DNA of 11,160 bases from Arenimonas sp. (GTDB taxonomy: Bacteria; Pseudomonadota; Gammaproteobacteria; Xanthomonadales; Xanthomonadaceae). Position numbers and translations under genes: made by a program. Shown one piece after another: positions 1-6,979 of the stretch; the first letter of the stretch is position 1, and every line of letters starts with the position of its first letter. The notes beneath the pieces are model-generated. The model did not search any database. It saw nothing but the letters and a program-made list of their open reading frames with translations, and had not been told where the DNA came from. The stretch lies in contig DNNT01000219.1 of NCBI GenBank assembly GCA_003497545.1, forward strand, positions 227 to 11,386. The letters run 5' to 3'.

Positions 1-85
1 AGCGCGCGGGGTGTCGGCGCCGCGTCACGGATTCGTGCTGATTTGGAAACGATACGTGTCGGAACGGGGTCTTTGTTACCCGGAC

Positions 86-107
86 GGCGACACCCATCCT
101 AGTCGCC
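86..107. promoter_or_regulatory. Dyad in the ene-reductase promoter region
   Basis: A perfect 6-bp inverted repeat, GGCGAC (86-91) and GTCGCC (102-107), is separated by 10 bp and lies 20 bp before the start codon of the ene-reductase. A possible promoter overlaps it: TTGTTA (73-78) as -35 and CATCCT (95-100) as a weak -10, spacing 16. A near-perfect 12-bp palindrome also sits at 26-37 (CACGGATTCGTG). Bacterial ene-reductase genes are often controlled by TetR- or LysR-type electrophile sensors, so an operator role is plausible. No regulator gene is visible here, and short GC-rich dyads arise easily by chance in this base composition. Confidence 0.3.
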
Positions 108-126
108 ATCCCACGGAGGCTTCCCC

Positions 127-1212
127 ATGACCACCCGCCTGAACTCGCCCTACACCCTGGCCGGCCTCACCCTGCGCAACCGCGTGGTGATGGCCCCGAT
201 GACCCGTTCCCGCGCCGAGGGCAACGTGCCCAACGCGCTGATGGCCGAGTACTACGGCCAGCGCGCCGGCGCCGGCCTGGTGATCACCGAAGGCGTGTCG
301 CCCTCGCCGAACGGCCTGGGCTACTCGCGCATCCCCGGCCTCTTCAATGCCGAACAGGCGCGCGGCTGGGCCGACGTGGCCAAGGCCGTGCACGCCGGCG
401 GCGCGAAGATCTCCATCCAGCTGATGCACAGCGGCCGCATCGGCCACGCCGCCAACCTGCCGGCCGGCGCCGAAGTGCTGGGCCCCTCGGCCATCGCCGC
501 CGCGGGCCAGGTATGGACCGACACTTCGGGCATGCAGCCGCACCCGGTGCCGCGGGAAATGACCGCCGCCGACATCGCCACCACCCGCGGGGAATACGTG
601 CGCGCCGCCATCCTGGCGCGCGAGGCCGGCATCGACCTGGTCGAGGTGCACGCGGCCAACGGCTACCTGCCGGGCCAGTTCCTCAACCCGAAGTCGAACC
701 AGCGCAGCGACGAGTACGGCGGCAACGGCGCCAATCGCGCGCGCTTCCTGCTGGAAATCGTCGACGCCACCGTCGCCGCCATCGGCGCCGGCCACGTCGG
801 CGTGCGCGTCTCGCCGTTCAACCCGTTCAACGACCTCGAGGCCGGCTTCCCGGGCGAGCGCGAGGACTTCCTGGCCCTGGTGGACGAACTGGCCCGCCGC
901 GGCATCGCCTACCTGAGCCTGATCGCCACCCCGGGCGCGCTGCCCGAAGGCCTGGTGGCCGAAGTGCGGGCGCGCTTCGAGGGCACGCTCATCCTGGCCG
1001 GCGACTACGACGCCACCCGCGCCGAAACCGACCTGGCCGCCGGCCTGGCCGACCTGATCGCCTTCGGCCGCCCCTTCGTCGCCAACCCGGACCTGCCGGC
1101 GCGCCTGTTCGCCGGCAAGCCGCTGGCGCAGATGGACGCCAGCAAGCTCTACAGCCCCGGCCCCGAGGGTTACACCGACTACCCCGCGCTGCGCGAAACC
1201 GCCGCCGCCTGA
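127..1212 (+). CDS. Alkene reductase, Old Yellow Enzyme family (FMN-dependent, NemA-like)
   Basis: This is a cytosolic FMN flavoprotein that reduces activated C=C bonds, and in many relatives nitro groups and electrophiles, using NAD(P)H. The 361-residue length is normal for the family. Visible family features are an N-terminal APMTRSRA segment (23-30), the YYGQRAGAGLVITEG strand (42-56), QLMHSGR (98-104; often QLWHVGR in relatives), and the signature around EVHAANGYL (173-181). In that signature His175 and Asn178 contact the substrate carbonyl and Tyr180 is the expected proton donor. NQRSDEYGG (191-199) and the C-terminal FGRPFVANPDLP (313-324) form the phosphate and flavin side. The start is supported by GGAGG at 115-119, 7 bp before the ATG. 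The next gene begins 61 bp on, and two weak 5-bp hairpins (1212-1226 and 1236-1251) lie in that gap. The family is certain; the natural substrate is not. Confidence 0.95.
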   Translation: MTTRLNSPYTLAGLTLRNRVVMAPMTRSRAEGNVPNALMAEYYGQRAGAGLVITEGVSPSPNGLGYSRIPGLFNAEQARGWADVAKAVHAGGAKISIQLMHSGRIGHAANLPAGAEVLGPSAIAAAGQVWTDTSGMQPHPVPREMTAADIATTRGEYVRAAILAREAGIDLVEVHAANGYLPGQFLNPKSNQRSDEYGGNGANRARFLLEIVDATVAAIGAGHVGVRVSPFNPFNDLEAGFPGEREDFLALVDELARRGIAYLSLIATPGALPEGLVAEVRARFEGTLILAGDYDATRAETDLAAGLADLIAFGRPFVANPDLPARLFAGKPLAQMDASKLYSPGPEGYTDYPALRETAAA

Positions 1213-1273
1213 GTCCGACCGGGACTTATGGCGGTGCCGGCGTTCACCGGCCGCGTGTGAAAATCCGCGCCCC

Positions 1274-2653
1274 ATGACGCTCCGTCTCCGCCAATTGCTG
1301 ATGATCGTGCTCGCCAGCCTCGTGCTGGCGGGCTGCACCAGCACGGGCAAGCGGCCAGACCTGGCGCGGCTTTACGAAACCCAGGCCCTGGATCCGGCGC
1401 AGCCGCCGGTCATCCTGATCCACGGCCTGATGGGCTCGACGCTGGTCGAGCGCGACACCGGCAAGGAGTACTGGCCGGGTTCGCTGGGCACGCTGGCCTT
1501 CAGCGAATACCGCGAACTGGCGCGCGTGCGCGAAGTGGAAGCGCGCGGAGGCGGCCTGGTGCCGGGCGACCTGTTCTACGGCGTGGCGCGGGTGGACTAC
1601 TACGAGGCGCTGATCGACGCGCTCGAGCGCGTGGGCCGCTTCCAGCGCGGCACCCCCGGCGTGCCCGTGCACGGCGACGACGACCGCCGCCGCTACTACG
1701 TGCTGCTCTACGACTGGCGCAAGGAAAACATCCACGCGGTGCGCCAGCTGCACGAACTGATCGAGCAGATCCGCCGCGACTACGGCGATCCCGAGCTGCC
1801 GGTCGACATCCTGGCGCACAGCAACGGCGGCCTGATCGCCAACTACTACCTGCGCTACGGCACCGCCGACGTGCTCGACCAGGCCGAATTCACGCCCTGG
1901 GACGAGGGCGGCAAGCGCATCCGCCGCATGGTGCTGCTGGGCACGCCGGCCATGGGTTCGGTGGTGAGCCTCGAGCGCCTGCAGCAGGGCGTCAAGATCG
2001 CGCTGCGCACGGTGCCGGTGGAAGTGCTGGTGACCTTCGCCACGCCCTTCGAAACGCTGCCGCACCCCGATGCCGGCGTCATCTACACCGCCGAAGGCAA
2101 GCCGCTGGACTTCGACATCTACGACGCCGACGCCTGGCGCGTGCGCCGCTGGGGCATCTTCTCGCCCGAAGTGGAGGCGCGCGTGCTGGCCGCGGCGCCC
2201 GACCACGAAACCGGCGCGCTGCAGATGGCCGAGCTGCAGGCTTATTTCGTGCGCCACCTCGCGCGTGCGAAGCGGCTGCAGCTGGCCCTGGGCCAGCCGG
2301 CGCCGCCCACCGGCACCGAGGTCTCGGTGCTGGGCGGCGACTGCACGCTCACCCCCGGCCGCGCCGTGCTCGACCGCGACCCGCGCAACCCGCGCAGCGA
2401 GCGCCTGGTGATCCGCCCGGGCGAGGTGCGCCACAAAGTGGCCGGGGTGGACTACGAGCGCCTGCTGCTGGTGCCCGGCGACGGCCTGGTGACGCGCGAA
2501 TCGCAGCTGGGCCGCGGCCAGTTCGAAGGCGTCGGCGCCGGCATCGAGGCCTTTTCGGCGGCCAGCAGCTTCTTCCTGTGCGAGCGCCACGACCAGCTCT
2601 CGGTCAACCCCTACGTCCAGAACAACCTGCTGCACTTCCTGCTGGCGCCTTGA
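1274..2653 (+). CDS. LCAT-like lipase/acylhydrolase lipoprotein
   Basis: This is a predicted alpha/beta-hydrolase of the lecithin:cholesterol acyltransferase-like group, anchored outside the inner membrane. Residues 1-20 are a lipoprotein signal with lipobox LAGC (18-21), giving a lipidated Cys21. The LIHGLMGSTL strand-turn (48-57) is the oxyanion-hole loop. The nucleophile elbow is AHSNGG (181-186) with Ser183; the first Gly of the usual GxSxG is Ala here. Likely acid and base residues are Asp403 (PGDGLV) and His439 (ERHDQL). Family enzymes act on phospholipids or other esters, but the substrate here is unknown. No good Shine-Dalgarno precedes the ATG. The gene ends in a GC-rich hairpin region (2663-2675) before the next gene. 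The length of 459 residues fits bacterial LCAT-like proteins. The class is well supported; assigning a specific lipid is not. Confidence 0.85.
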   Translation: MTLRLRQLLMIVLASLVLAGCTSTGKRPDLARLYETQALDPAQPPVILIHGLMGSTLVERDTGKEYWPGSLGTLAFSEYRELARVREVEARGGGLVPGDLFYGVARVDYYEALIDALERVGRFQRGTPGVPVHGDDDRRRYYVLLYDWRKENIHAVRQLHELIEQIRRDYGDPELPVDILAHSNGGLIANYYLRYGTADVLDQAEFTPWDEGGKRIRRMVLLGTPAMGSVVSLERLQQGVKIALRTVPVEVLVTFATPFETLPHPDAGVIYTAEGKPLDFDIYDADAWRVRRWGIFSPEVEARVLAAAPDHETGALQMAELQAYFVRHLARAKRLQLALGQPAPPTGTEVSVLGGDCTLTPGRAVLDRDPRNPRSERLVIRPGEVRHKVAGVDYERLLLVPGDGLVTRESQLGRGQFEGVGAGIEAFSAASSFFLCERHDQLSVNPYVQNNLLHFLLAP

Positions 2654-2662
2654 CGCGCGGCC

Positions 2663-2675
2663 GCCCCGGCGGGGC
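2663..2675 (+). terminator. Short GC hairpin after the lipase gene
   Basis: GCCCC (2663-2667) and GGGGC (2671-2675) form a perfect 5-bp stem with a 3-nt loop, 10 bp after the lipase stop codon. No T-tract follows; the sequence runs straight into the TAGAAT promoter element. It could help end or slow transcription of the lipase gene, but on its own it is too short to be a convincing intrinsic terminator. Confidence 0.25.
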
Positions 2676-2676
2676 A

Positions 2677-2682
2677 TAGAAT
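2677..2682 (+). promoter_or_regulatory. Putative -10 element for a leaderless transcript
   Basis: TAGAAT matches the bacterial -10 consensus TATAAT at five of six positions. It lies 6 bp before the ATG at 2689, so transcription would be expected to start at or next to the A of the start codon. There is no Shine-Dalgarno sequence between it and the ATG. A TTGACG at 2650-2655 resembles a -35 box, but the 21-bp spacer is too long for normal sigma-70 use. An A/T-rich hexamer is notable in such GC-rich DNA. Confidence 0.45.
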
Positions 2683-2688
2683 GGCCGC

Positions 2689-3450
2689 ATGAAGGACCTG
2701 CGCCCCCTGCTGATCGACTGCCGCATCGAGCTGCGCAAGCTCGCGCGCGATTTCCAGAAGACCGAGCTGTGCGAGCGCCTGGACCTGGCCATCCAACAGG
2801 TGGCCAACGCCAACCTCGGCCCGGCCGCCGCGCCGGTGAACGAAGCCGCGCCGGGCGCCCCGTCCGAAAAAGCCCAGACCGTCAGCCAGGTGGCCCTGGC
2901 CTGGCAGACCGCCGCGCGCGACCTGAAATTCTCCGATCCGGCCATCCACGCGCGCCTGGGCGAAAAGGTGATGCGCCTGCTCGGCGCCAAGTCGCTGGCC
3001 GACCCGGCCACCGAGATCCTGCAGCTCGAAGGCATGCTCAAGGCGGCCGAACAGCGCATGCACCAGCTGGAAAAGGCGCAGCAGGCGCTGGAAGTGGAGC
3101 GCGACGCCCTGCTCGGCGCCCTCGCCAGCGCCGTGCCCAGCCTGCGCGACGCCGGCGACCGCCTGGCCGTGGGCCTGGCCCGCGTGGCCTGGCTCAAGGC
3201 CGAGGCCGACAAGGCCGCCAGCGGCACCGCCCCGGTGAAGCGCGCGCCCGAACCCCAGGACACCGTGCCCACGCCGGAACTGCTGGCCGCCGCGGCCGCC
3301 GGCGCCGTATCGCTCACCAAGGAACAGCGCGAGTGGTGCGTGGGCGAAGCCATGGTGGTCACCGGCTTCCAGTACACGCCGGTGGAGCTGATCGAGAAGG
3401 GCGACGCCGCCATCGCGCGGCTTATCCTCGATGCCCGCAAGTCCGCCTGA
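2689..3450 (+). CDS. Uncharacterised coiled-coil protein
   Basis: I do not recognise a named family. The 253-residue product is soluble: there is no signal peptide and no membrane segment. The N-terminus (1-42) is helical and charged. An Ala/Pro-rich linker (about 43-60) follows, then a helical section holding a probable coiled coil (about 107-142), a second Pro-rich linker (about 178-196), and a compact C-terminal piece with a conserved-looking REWCVGEAM and a terminal [14 protein letters not shown] helix. The reading frame has strong third-position GC bias, as in its neighbours. The start at 2689 is favoured because a TAGAAT -10 box lies 6 bp upstream and no ribosome binding site is present, suggesting leaderless translation. 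The ATG at 2681 opens only a three-codon frame. The last 20 bp overlap the YchJ-family gene, so the two are likely translationally coupled. Confidence 0.75.
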   Translation: MKDLRPLLIDCRIELRKLARDFQKTELCERLDLAIQQVANANLGPAAAPVNEAAPGAPSEKAQTVSQVALAWQTAARDLKFSDPAIHARLGEKVMRLLGAKSLADPATEILQLEGMLKAAEQRMHQLEKAQQALEVERDALLGALASAVPSLRDAGDRLAVGLARVAWLKAEADKAASGTAPVKRAPEPQDTVPTPELLAAAAAGAVSLTKEQREWCVGEAMVVTGFQYTPVELIEKGDAAIARLILDARKSA

Positions 3451-3820
3451 AGCCTGTCCCTGCGGCCGCGGCGCCTACGCGCGCTGCTGCGGGCCGCTGC
3501 ATGCGGGTTCGCCCGCGCCCGACGCCGAGGCGCTGATGCGCTCGCGCTACAGCGCCTACGCGCTGCAGCTGGCCGATTACCTGCTGGCCACCTGGCACCC
3601 GTCCACGCGCCCGGCGACGCTGGCTTTCGACGAACAGCCGCCGTTGCGCTGGCTGGGCCTGGACGTGAAGCGCCACGTCGCCGACGGCGACCGCGCGGTG
3701 GTGGAGTTCGTGGCGCGCTACCGCCAGGGCGGCGGCAGCGCCGGGCGCCTGCGCGAAACCAGCCGATTCCTGCGCGAAGACGGGCGCTGGTACTACGTGG
3801 ACGGCGACGTCAGCAACTGA
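3431..3820 (+). CDS. YchJ-family protein (UPF0225) with N-terminal SEC-C-type zinc motif
   Basis: The 129-residue protein starts with a SEC-C-like metal motif, [16 protein letters not shown] (9-24), in which Cys9, Cys11, Cys19 and Cys20 or nearby His24 can bind zinc. The NTF2-like YchJ domain follows: [11 protein letters not shown] (35-45), [12 protein letters not shown] (50-61), and a C-terminal [15 protein letters not shown] close to the family pattern. The Escherichia coli protein carries a second SEC-C motif at its C-terminus; this one stops just after the NTF2-like domain. The molecular role of YchJ is not established. The gene begins inside the preceding gene (20-bp overlap, no clear ribosome binding site), which suggests coupled translation. 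It faces the OsmC gene 10 bp away. Confidence 0.88.
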   Translation: MPASPPEACPCGRGAYARCCGPLHAGSPAPDAEALMRSRYSAYALQLADYLLATWHPSTRPATLAFDEQPPLRWLGLDVKRHVADGDRAVVEFVARYRQGGGSAGRLRETSRFLREDGRWYYVDGDVSN

Positions 3821-3825
3821 CGCGC
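3804..3825. terminator. Hairpin across the YchJ stop codon, convergent junction
   Basis: CGTCAG (3808-3813) and CTGACG (3817-3822) are perfect arms around a 3-nt CAA loop. They extend by GCG (3804-3806) pairing with CGC (3823-3825) if A3807 is bulged. The stem includes the TGA stop of the YchJ-family gene and lies 6-27 nt past the stop of the opposing OsmC gene. There is no T-tract on either strand. Its position between two convergent genes makes a bidirectional terminator or 3'-end stabiliser likely, but this is inferred. Confidence 0.35.
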
Positions 3826-3830
3826 GAGAC

Positions 3831-4304
3831 TCAGGCGCCGGCCTCGAAACTCTTGTCGCCCACCAGCACGCGGCCGTCGGCGTCGCGCACCACCACGTCC
3901 ACCTCGATGCCGTCGCGCACGCTCTGCGTGACCACGCAGAAATCCTCGAACTGGGCCAGGATGCGCTCGAGCGATTTGTGCGCGCCCGGGCCCTCGGCCA
4001 TGTCGATTTCGGCGCGCACGCGCGGGATGCGCCAGCGGCCGGCTTCGTTGCGTGACATCTCGCCGCTGATCGTCGCGCGCATCGGCCCCGGCGCATTGCC
4101 GAACTTGCGCAGCGCGAAGGTCAGGCTGGCGGCCAGGCAGTTGGCGATGGCCGCCAGCAGCAGCTTCGACGGATTCGGCCCGGCGCCGGCGCCCAGCGGC
4201 GCGGGTTCGTCGGTCATCAGCTCGTCGATGCCGTCGCCGAAGGACACGCGGAAGGCGTAACCCTCCTGCTGTTCCAGGTGGACCTCGATGGTCTTGGTTT
4301 CCAT
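3831..4304 (-). CDS. OsmC-family protein (peroxide/thiol stress)
   Basis: The 157-residue product has the OsmC/Ohr fold pattern. In members of this family two cysteines reduce organic hydroperoxides, usually at the expense of lipoyl or other thiols. The two expected cysteines are present: Cys56 in LLAAIANCLAAS, at the start of the long helix, and Cys123 in EDFCVVTQSVRDG. The PNPSKLLLAA segment (43-52) is the usual lead-in to the first Cys. The sequence resembles the broad OsmC group more than Ohr; this was judged by motif only. A strong Shine-Dalgarno (TGGAGGAAG, minus strand, 4308-4316) sits 3 bp before the ATG. The gene starts 14 bp after the stop of the cyclic-di-GMP gene, so both are probably on one mRNA. 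No oxidant-sensing regulator gene lies nearby. Confidence 0.9.
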   Translation of the reverse strand: METKTIEVHLEQQEGYAFRVSFGDGIDELMTDEPAPLGAGAGPNPSKLLLAAIANCLAASLTFALRKFGNAPGPMRATISGEMSRNEAGRWRIPRVRAEIDMAEGPGAHKSLERILAQFEDFCVVTQSVRDGIEVDVVVRDADGRVLVGDKSFEAGA

Positions 4305-4318
4305 GGCTTCCTCCAGGG

Positions 4319-6097
4319 TCAGGAGGCCAGTGTAGTCTCGAAGAAGGGCTGGTCATCCTGCTTGGCGCGGCGTTTGGCCTGGGCGGCGGCGGTGGCCACC
4401 TGCTCGGGCGTGGCCGCCAGGCCAGGCGACACCACCACCGCGCCCACGGCAAGGGTGGTGATCGGGAAGAAGCCGGGGTGCCCGGAGCGGTCCTCGGCCT
4501 CGATGCCGCCACGCTCCAGGTCGACCGGGTCGAACAGGCGCCGCGCCGCTTCGTTGAAGCCGGCGATGATGGCGCGGCAGCGTTCGCGCCAGTCGTGGCT
4601 CTGGAACATCACCACGAAATCGTCGCCGCCGACGTGGCCGAGGAAGTCGATGCGCGCGTCCACCTGCGCGCGCATCGTGTTGGCCAGCAGTTCGATCATG
4701 GCGTCGCCGCGGAAGTAGCCGTACTGGTCGTTGAAGGGCTTGAAGTGGTTGAGGTCGGCGTAGGCCACCACGAAGCCCGACGGCCCCTTGAGCAGGCGCT
4801 GCAGGTGCACGGTGATCGGGATGTTGCCGGGCAGCAGGGTGAGCGGGTTGGCGTAGCGGGCGGCCTCGATGCGGATCTCGGACACCCGTCGCACCAGCGA
4901 CTCGCCGGTGCCGAGGCCGGCGTAACTGCCGTCGCGGGTGATCACGAAGCCGTCGGCCAGGTAACGCTGGTCTTCGCCGCGCAGCACGTCGAGCAGCGCG
5001 GCCACCGGCGTGTCGGCGTCGCAGACCACCGGCTGCGCATGCATGAACTCGACGCAGGACTTGGCGCCGAAGATCTCCCGGGCGAAGGGCTGGCCCAGTC
5101 GCTCCATGAACACCCGGCGGTTGATCAGCCCGACGGGCGAGCCTTCGTCGAGCACGGCCAGGGCGTGCAGGCCCTCGTGCCGCTTGAAGACCGCGCTGAC
5201 CTGGTTGTTGCTCGTGGCCAGGCCGACGGCCGGCGCTTCGATCAGCAGGTTGGAAACCAGGACCTCGCGCGCCAGGATCGCCGGCGACGAAGTCGGGCGC
5301 ACCGGGACGGGCCAGGCCTGCATGCGTGCCTGCGCGTCCGGCACCGCGGCCACCGGTTGCCGCAAGGGCCGGCCCAGCGAATAGCCCTGGCCGCAGCGGA
5401 TGCCGAGGTCGCGCACCAATGCCAGGTCGGCGTCGTCCTCGATGCCCTCGGCGATCAGGTCGGTGCGGAATTCCTCGGCCACCTGCATCAGCGCACGGAT
5501 GATGGCCAGCTGGCGCGAACTGCGCGACACGCCGTGCACGATGCTGCGGTCGAGCTTGACGTACTCCGGGCCCAGCGCCTGCCAGAGCGAGAAGTTCGAG
5601 TGACCGCTGCCGAAATCGTCCAGCGCCACCTGGGCCCCGGCCGCGCGGAGCCGGCGGATCGGCTCGGCCAGCACCGCCATGTCCTCCACCACGTCGCGTT
5701 CCGACAGTTCGATGATCAGCCGCGAGGCGTCCACGCCGGCGGCCCGAACGATGTCGCGCAGGTGCGAGAGGCGCAGCGTCGGGTCCATCACCGCGGTGGC
5801 GCTGAGGTTGACGAACAGGCGGCCGTGGCCCTCGGCGAAGCCGTAGCCGGCCAGCACGGTGCGCGCCGCGAGCAGCTCGATTTCCGGCAGGCGGCCGAGC
5901 TGGCGGGCGGCATCGAAGATCGCCGGCGGCGGCAGCGACGGTTCGCGGGCGCAGCGCACCAGGCCTTCGTGCGCGCGCACCGACATGTCCTCCAGCCGCA
6001 CCACGGGCTGGTAGACGGCGAACAGGCCGCCGGGCGCGGTGACGGCATCGAGGATGGCCTGCGGCGTCGCCGCGGGCGGTGGGGTTTGCACGGTCAT
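4319..6097 (-). CDS. EAL-CBS-GGDEF cyclic-di-GMP signalling protein
   Basis: The 592-residue cytosolic protein has an N-terminal EAL phosphodiesterase domain (about 25-250), a central CBS pair (about 275-405) and a C-terminal GGDEF domain (about 415-590). The EAL domain keeps its metal and catalytic set: Glu44 in EGL (instead of EAL), Asn97 in FVNLSA, Glu130, Asp160-Asp161 in DDFGSG, Lys181, Glu217 in AEGIED and Gln237. It therefore probably degrades cyclic-di-GMP. The GGDEF half has a recognisable NPLTLLPGN entry, YADLNHFKPFND (445-457) with Asp448, and the signature GGDDF (490-494), a departure from GGDEF/GGEEF. Cyclase activity is uncertain and the domain may instead bind GTP as an allosteric switch. 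CBS domains often sense adenine nucleotides. There are no membrane segments. The start codon lies inside a 7-bp hairpin. Confidence 0.93.
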   Translation of the reverse strand: MTVQTPPPAATPQAILDAVTAPGGLFAVYQPVVRLEDMSVRAHEGLVRCAREPSLPPPAIFDAARQLGRLPEIELLAARTVLAGYGFAEGHGRLFVNLSATAVMDPTLRLSHLRDIVRAAGVDASRLIIELSERDVVEDMAVLAEPIRRLRAAGAQVALDDFGSGHSNFSLWQALGPEYVKLDRSIVHGVSRSSRQLAIIRALMQVAEEFRTDLIAEGIEDDADLALVRDLGIRCGQGYSLGRPLRQPVAAVPDAQARMQAWPVPVRPTSSPAILAREVLVSNLLIEAPAVGLATSNNQVSAVFKRHEGLHALAVLDEGSPVGLINRRVFMERLGQPFAREIFGAKSCVEFMHAQPVVCDADTPVAALLDVLRGEDQRYLADGFVITRDGSYAGLGTGESLVRRVSEIRIEAARYANPLTLLPGNIPITVHLQRLLKGPSGFVVAYADLNHFKPFNDQYGYFRGDAMIELLANTMRAQVDARIDFLGHVGGDDFVVMFQSHDWRERCRAIIAGFNEAARRLFDPVDLERGGIEAEDRSGHPGFFPITTLAVGAVVVSPGLAATPEQVATAAAQAKRRAKQDDQPFFETTLAS

Positions 6098-6117
6098 CCC
6101 GCCAATCTTCGGCGGGA
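6097..6117 (-). promoter_or_regulatory. Hairpin over the translation start of the EAL-CBS-GGDEF gene
   Basis: On the minus strand TCCCGCC and GGCGGGA form a perfect 7-bp stem around a 7-nt loop (GAAGATT), covering 6117 down to 6097. The second arm ends on the A of the ATG and occupies the normal ribosome footprint; the only purine-rich stretch that might serve as a binding site is in the loop. The gene could be poorly translated unless the hairpin is opened. It is less likely to be a terminator for the upstream thioredoxin-like gene, because no T-tract follows. Confidence 0.4.
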
Positions 6118-6145
6118 ATGTGACGCGGTGAAGACGCGGCCTCGC

Positions 6146-6979
6146 TCAGCGGGCCGCGGCCGACTCCAGCAGCACGGCGATGCGGGCCGGCGACAGTTCG
6201 CCCACGGCGCGCGCGACGACGCGGCCGTCGGCGTCCAGCAGCAGGAGCGTGGGGTAGCCGACGACGCCGGCGGCCTGGCCCCACTGCAGCGCGGGATCGA
6301 GCAGCACGTCTTCGGCGGGCAGGGCGTGTTCGTCCGCATAAGCCTGCACCTCGGCGCGCGTTTCGCCCTGGTTGAGGTAGGCGATGCGGATGCCGGGGTG
6401 CCGCGGCGCGGCCTCGCGCAGGCGCGGCATCGTGCGGCGGCAGGACGGGCACCAGGTGGCCCACAGCATCACCAGCACCGGGCCGCGGCCGCGCAGGTCG
6501 TCGGGCGCGCCGTCGGACAGGCGCTCCAGGGCGAAGCGTGGCGCCGGTGGCCGCGCGGCTCCGGATTCGAAGGCGAACGCGGCGACGACCAGCAGCACCA
6601 GCGCCGCGCCCAGCGCGCCGGCACGCAGGCCGGGCCGGCGCGCCGCGCGCCGCCAGCCGACGAACAGCAGCAATGCGCCGACGGCCGCGATGCCACCCGC
6701 CAGCGACCAGCCGCCGTCGCGCAGGTTGAGCAGGCTCGCCGGGGCATCGGCGTAGGCGCGCGCCTGCACCAGCACGTAGGCCAGCCGCGCGCCGCCGGCG
6801 CCGGCGAACAGCGCCCACCACAGCACGCGCTCGTCGCCGGCGAAGGCCTCGCGATCGCCGCGGCGCCGCCAGCGCGCCGCCAACAGCGCCGCCGCGAACA
6901 TCGCCAGCGCCAGCCACAGGCCGCCCGGCAGCAGCAGCGGGCCCAGCGAAATTTCGGGAATGGCGAGTGTTGGCGTCAT
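6146..6979 (-). CDS. TlpA-type disulfide reductase with N-terminal Lgt-like membrane domain
   Basis: The 277-residue membrane protein has two parts. Residues about 12-140 carry several hydrophobic segments (roughly 14-36, 53-72, 91-109, 119-137) and resemble the first half of prolipoprotein diacylglyceryl transferase (Lgt): GGARLAYVL (62-70) and DGGWSLAGG (88-96) align with GGRLGYVL and EGGMSFHGG of Lgt. The key Lgt histidine of HGG is Ala94 here and the C-terminal half is missing, so it should not transfer lipid. Residues about 146-277 form a periplasmic thioredoxin/TlpA domain with WATWCPSC (173-180; Cys177 and Cys180) and the cis-Pro loop GYPT (241-244). It probably reduces disulfides of exported proteins. 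The gene is divergent from the YeeE/YedE operon (145-bp shared gap) and 48 bp upstream of the cyclic-di-GMP gene. Confidence 0.88.
   Translation of the reverse strand: MTPTLAIPEISLGPLLLPGGLWLALAMFAAALLAARWRRRGDREAFAGDERVLWWALFAGAGGARLAYVLVQARAYADAPASLLNLRDGGWSLAGGIAAVGALLLFVGWRRAARRPGLRAGALGAALVLLVVAAFAFESGAARPPAPRFALERLSDGAPDDLRGRGPVLVMLWATWCPSCRRTMPRLREAAPRHPGIRIAYLNQGETRAEVQAYADEHALPAEDVLLDPALQWGQAAGVVGYPTLLLLDADGRVVARAVGELSPARIAVLLESAAAR

Noticed and set aside
1212..1251. Two small hairpins between the ene-reductase and lipase genes (AGTCC/GGACT and GCCGG/CCGGC)
   Set aside because: The stems are only 5 bp and no T-tract follows, so they are not called as terminators.
1244..2677. 477-codon open frame on the minus strand over the lipase gene
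   Set aside because: The lipase on the plus strand has a lipobox and a catalytic triad. The antisense product is His/Ala/Arg-rich without domains.
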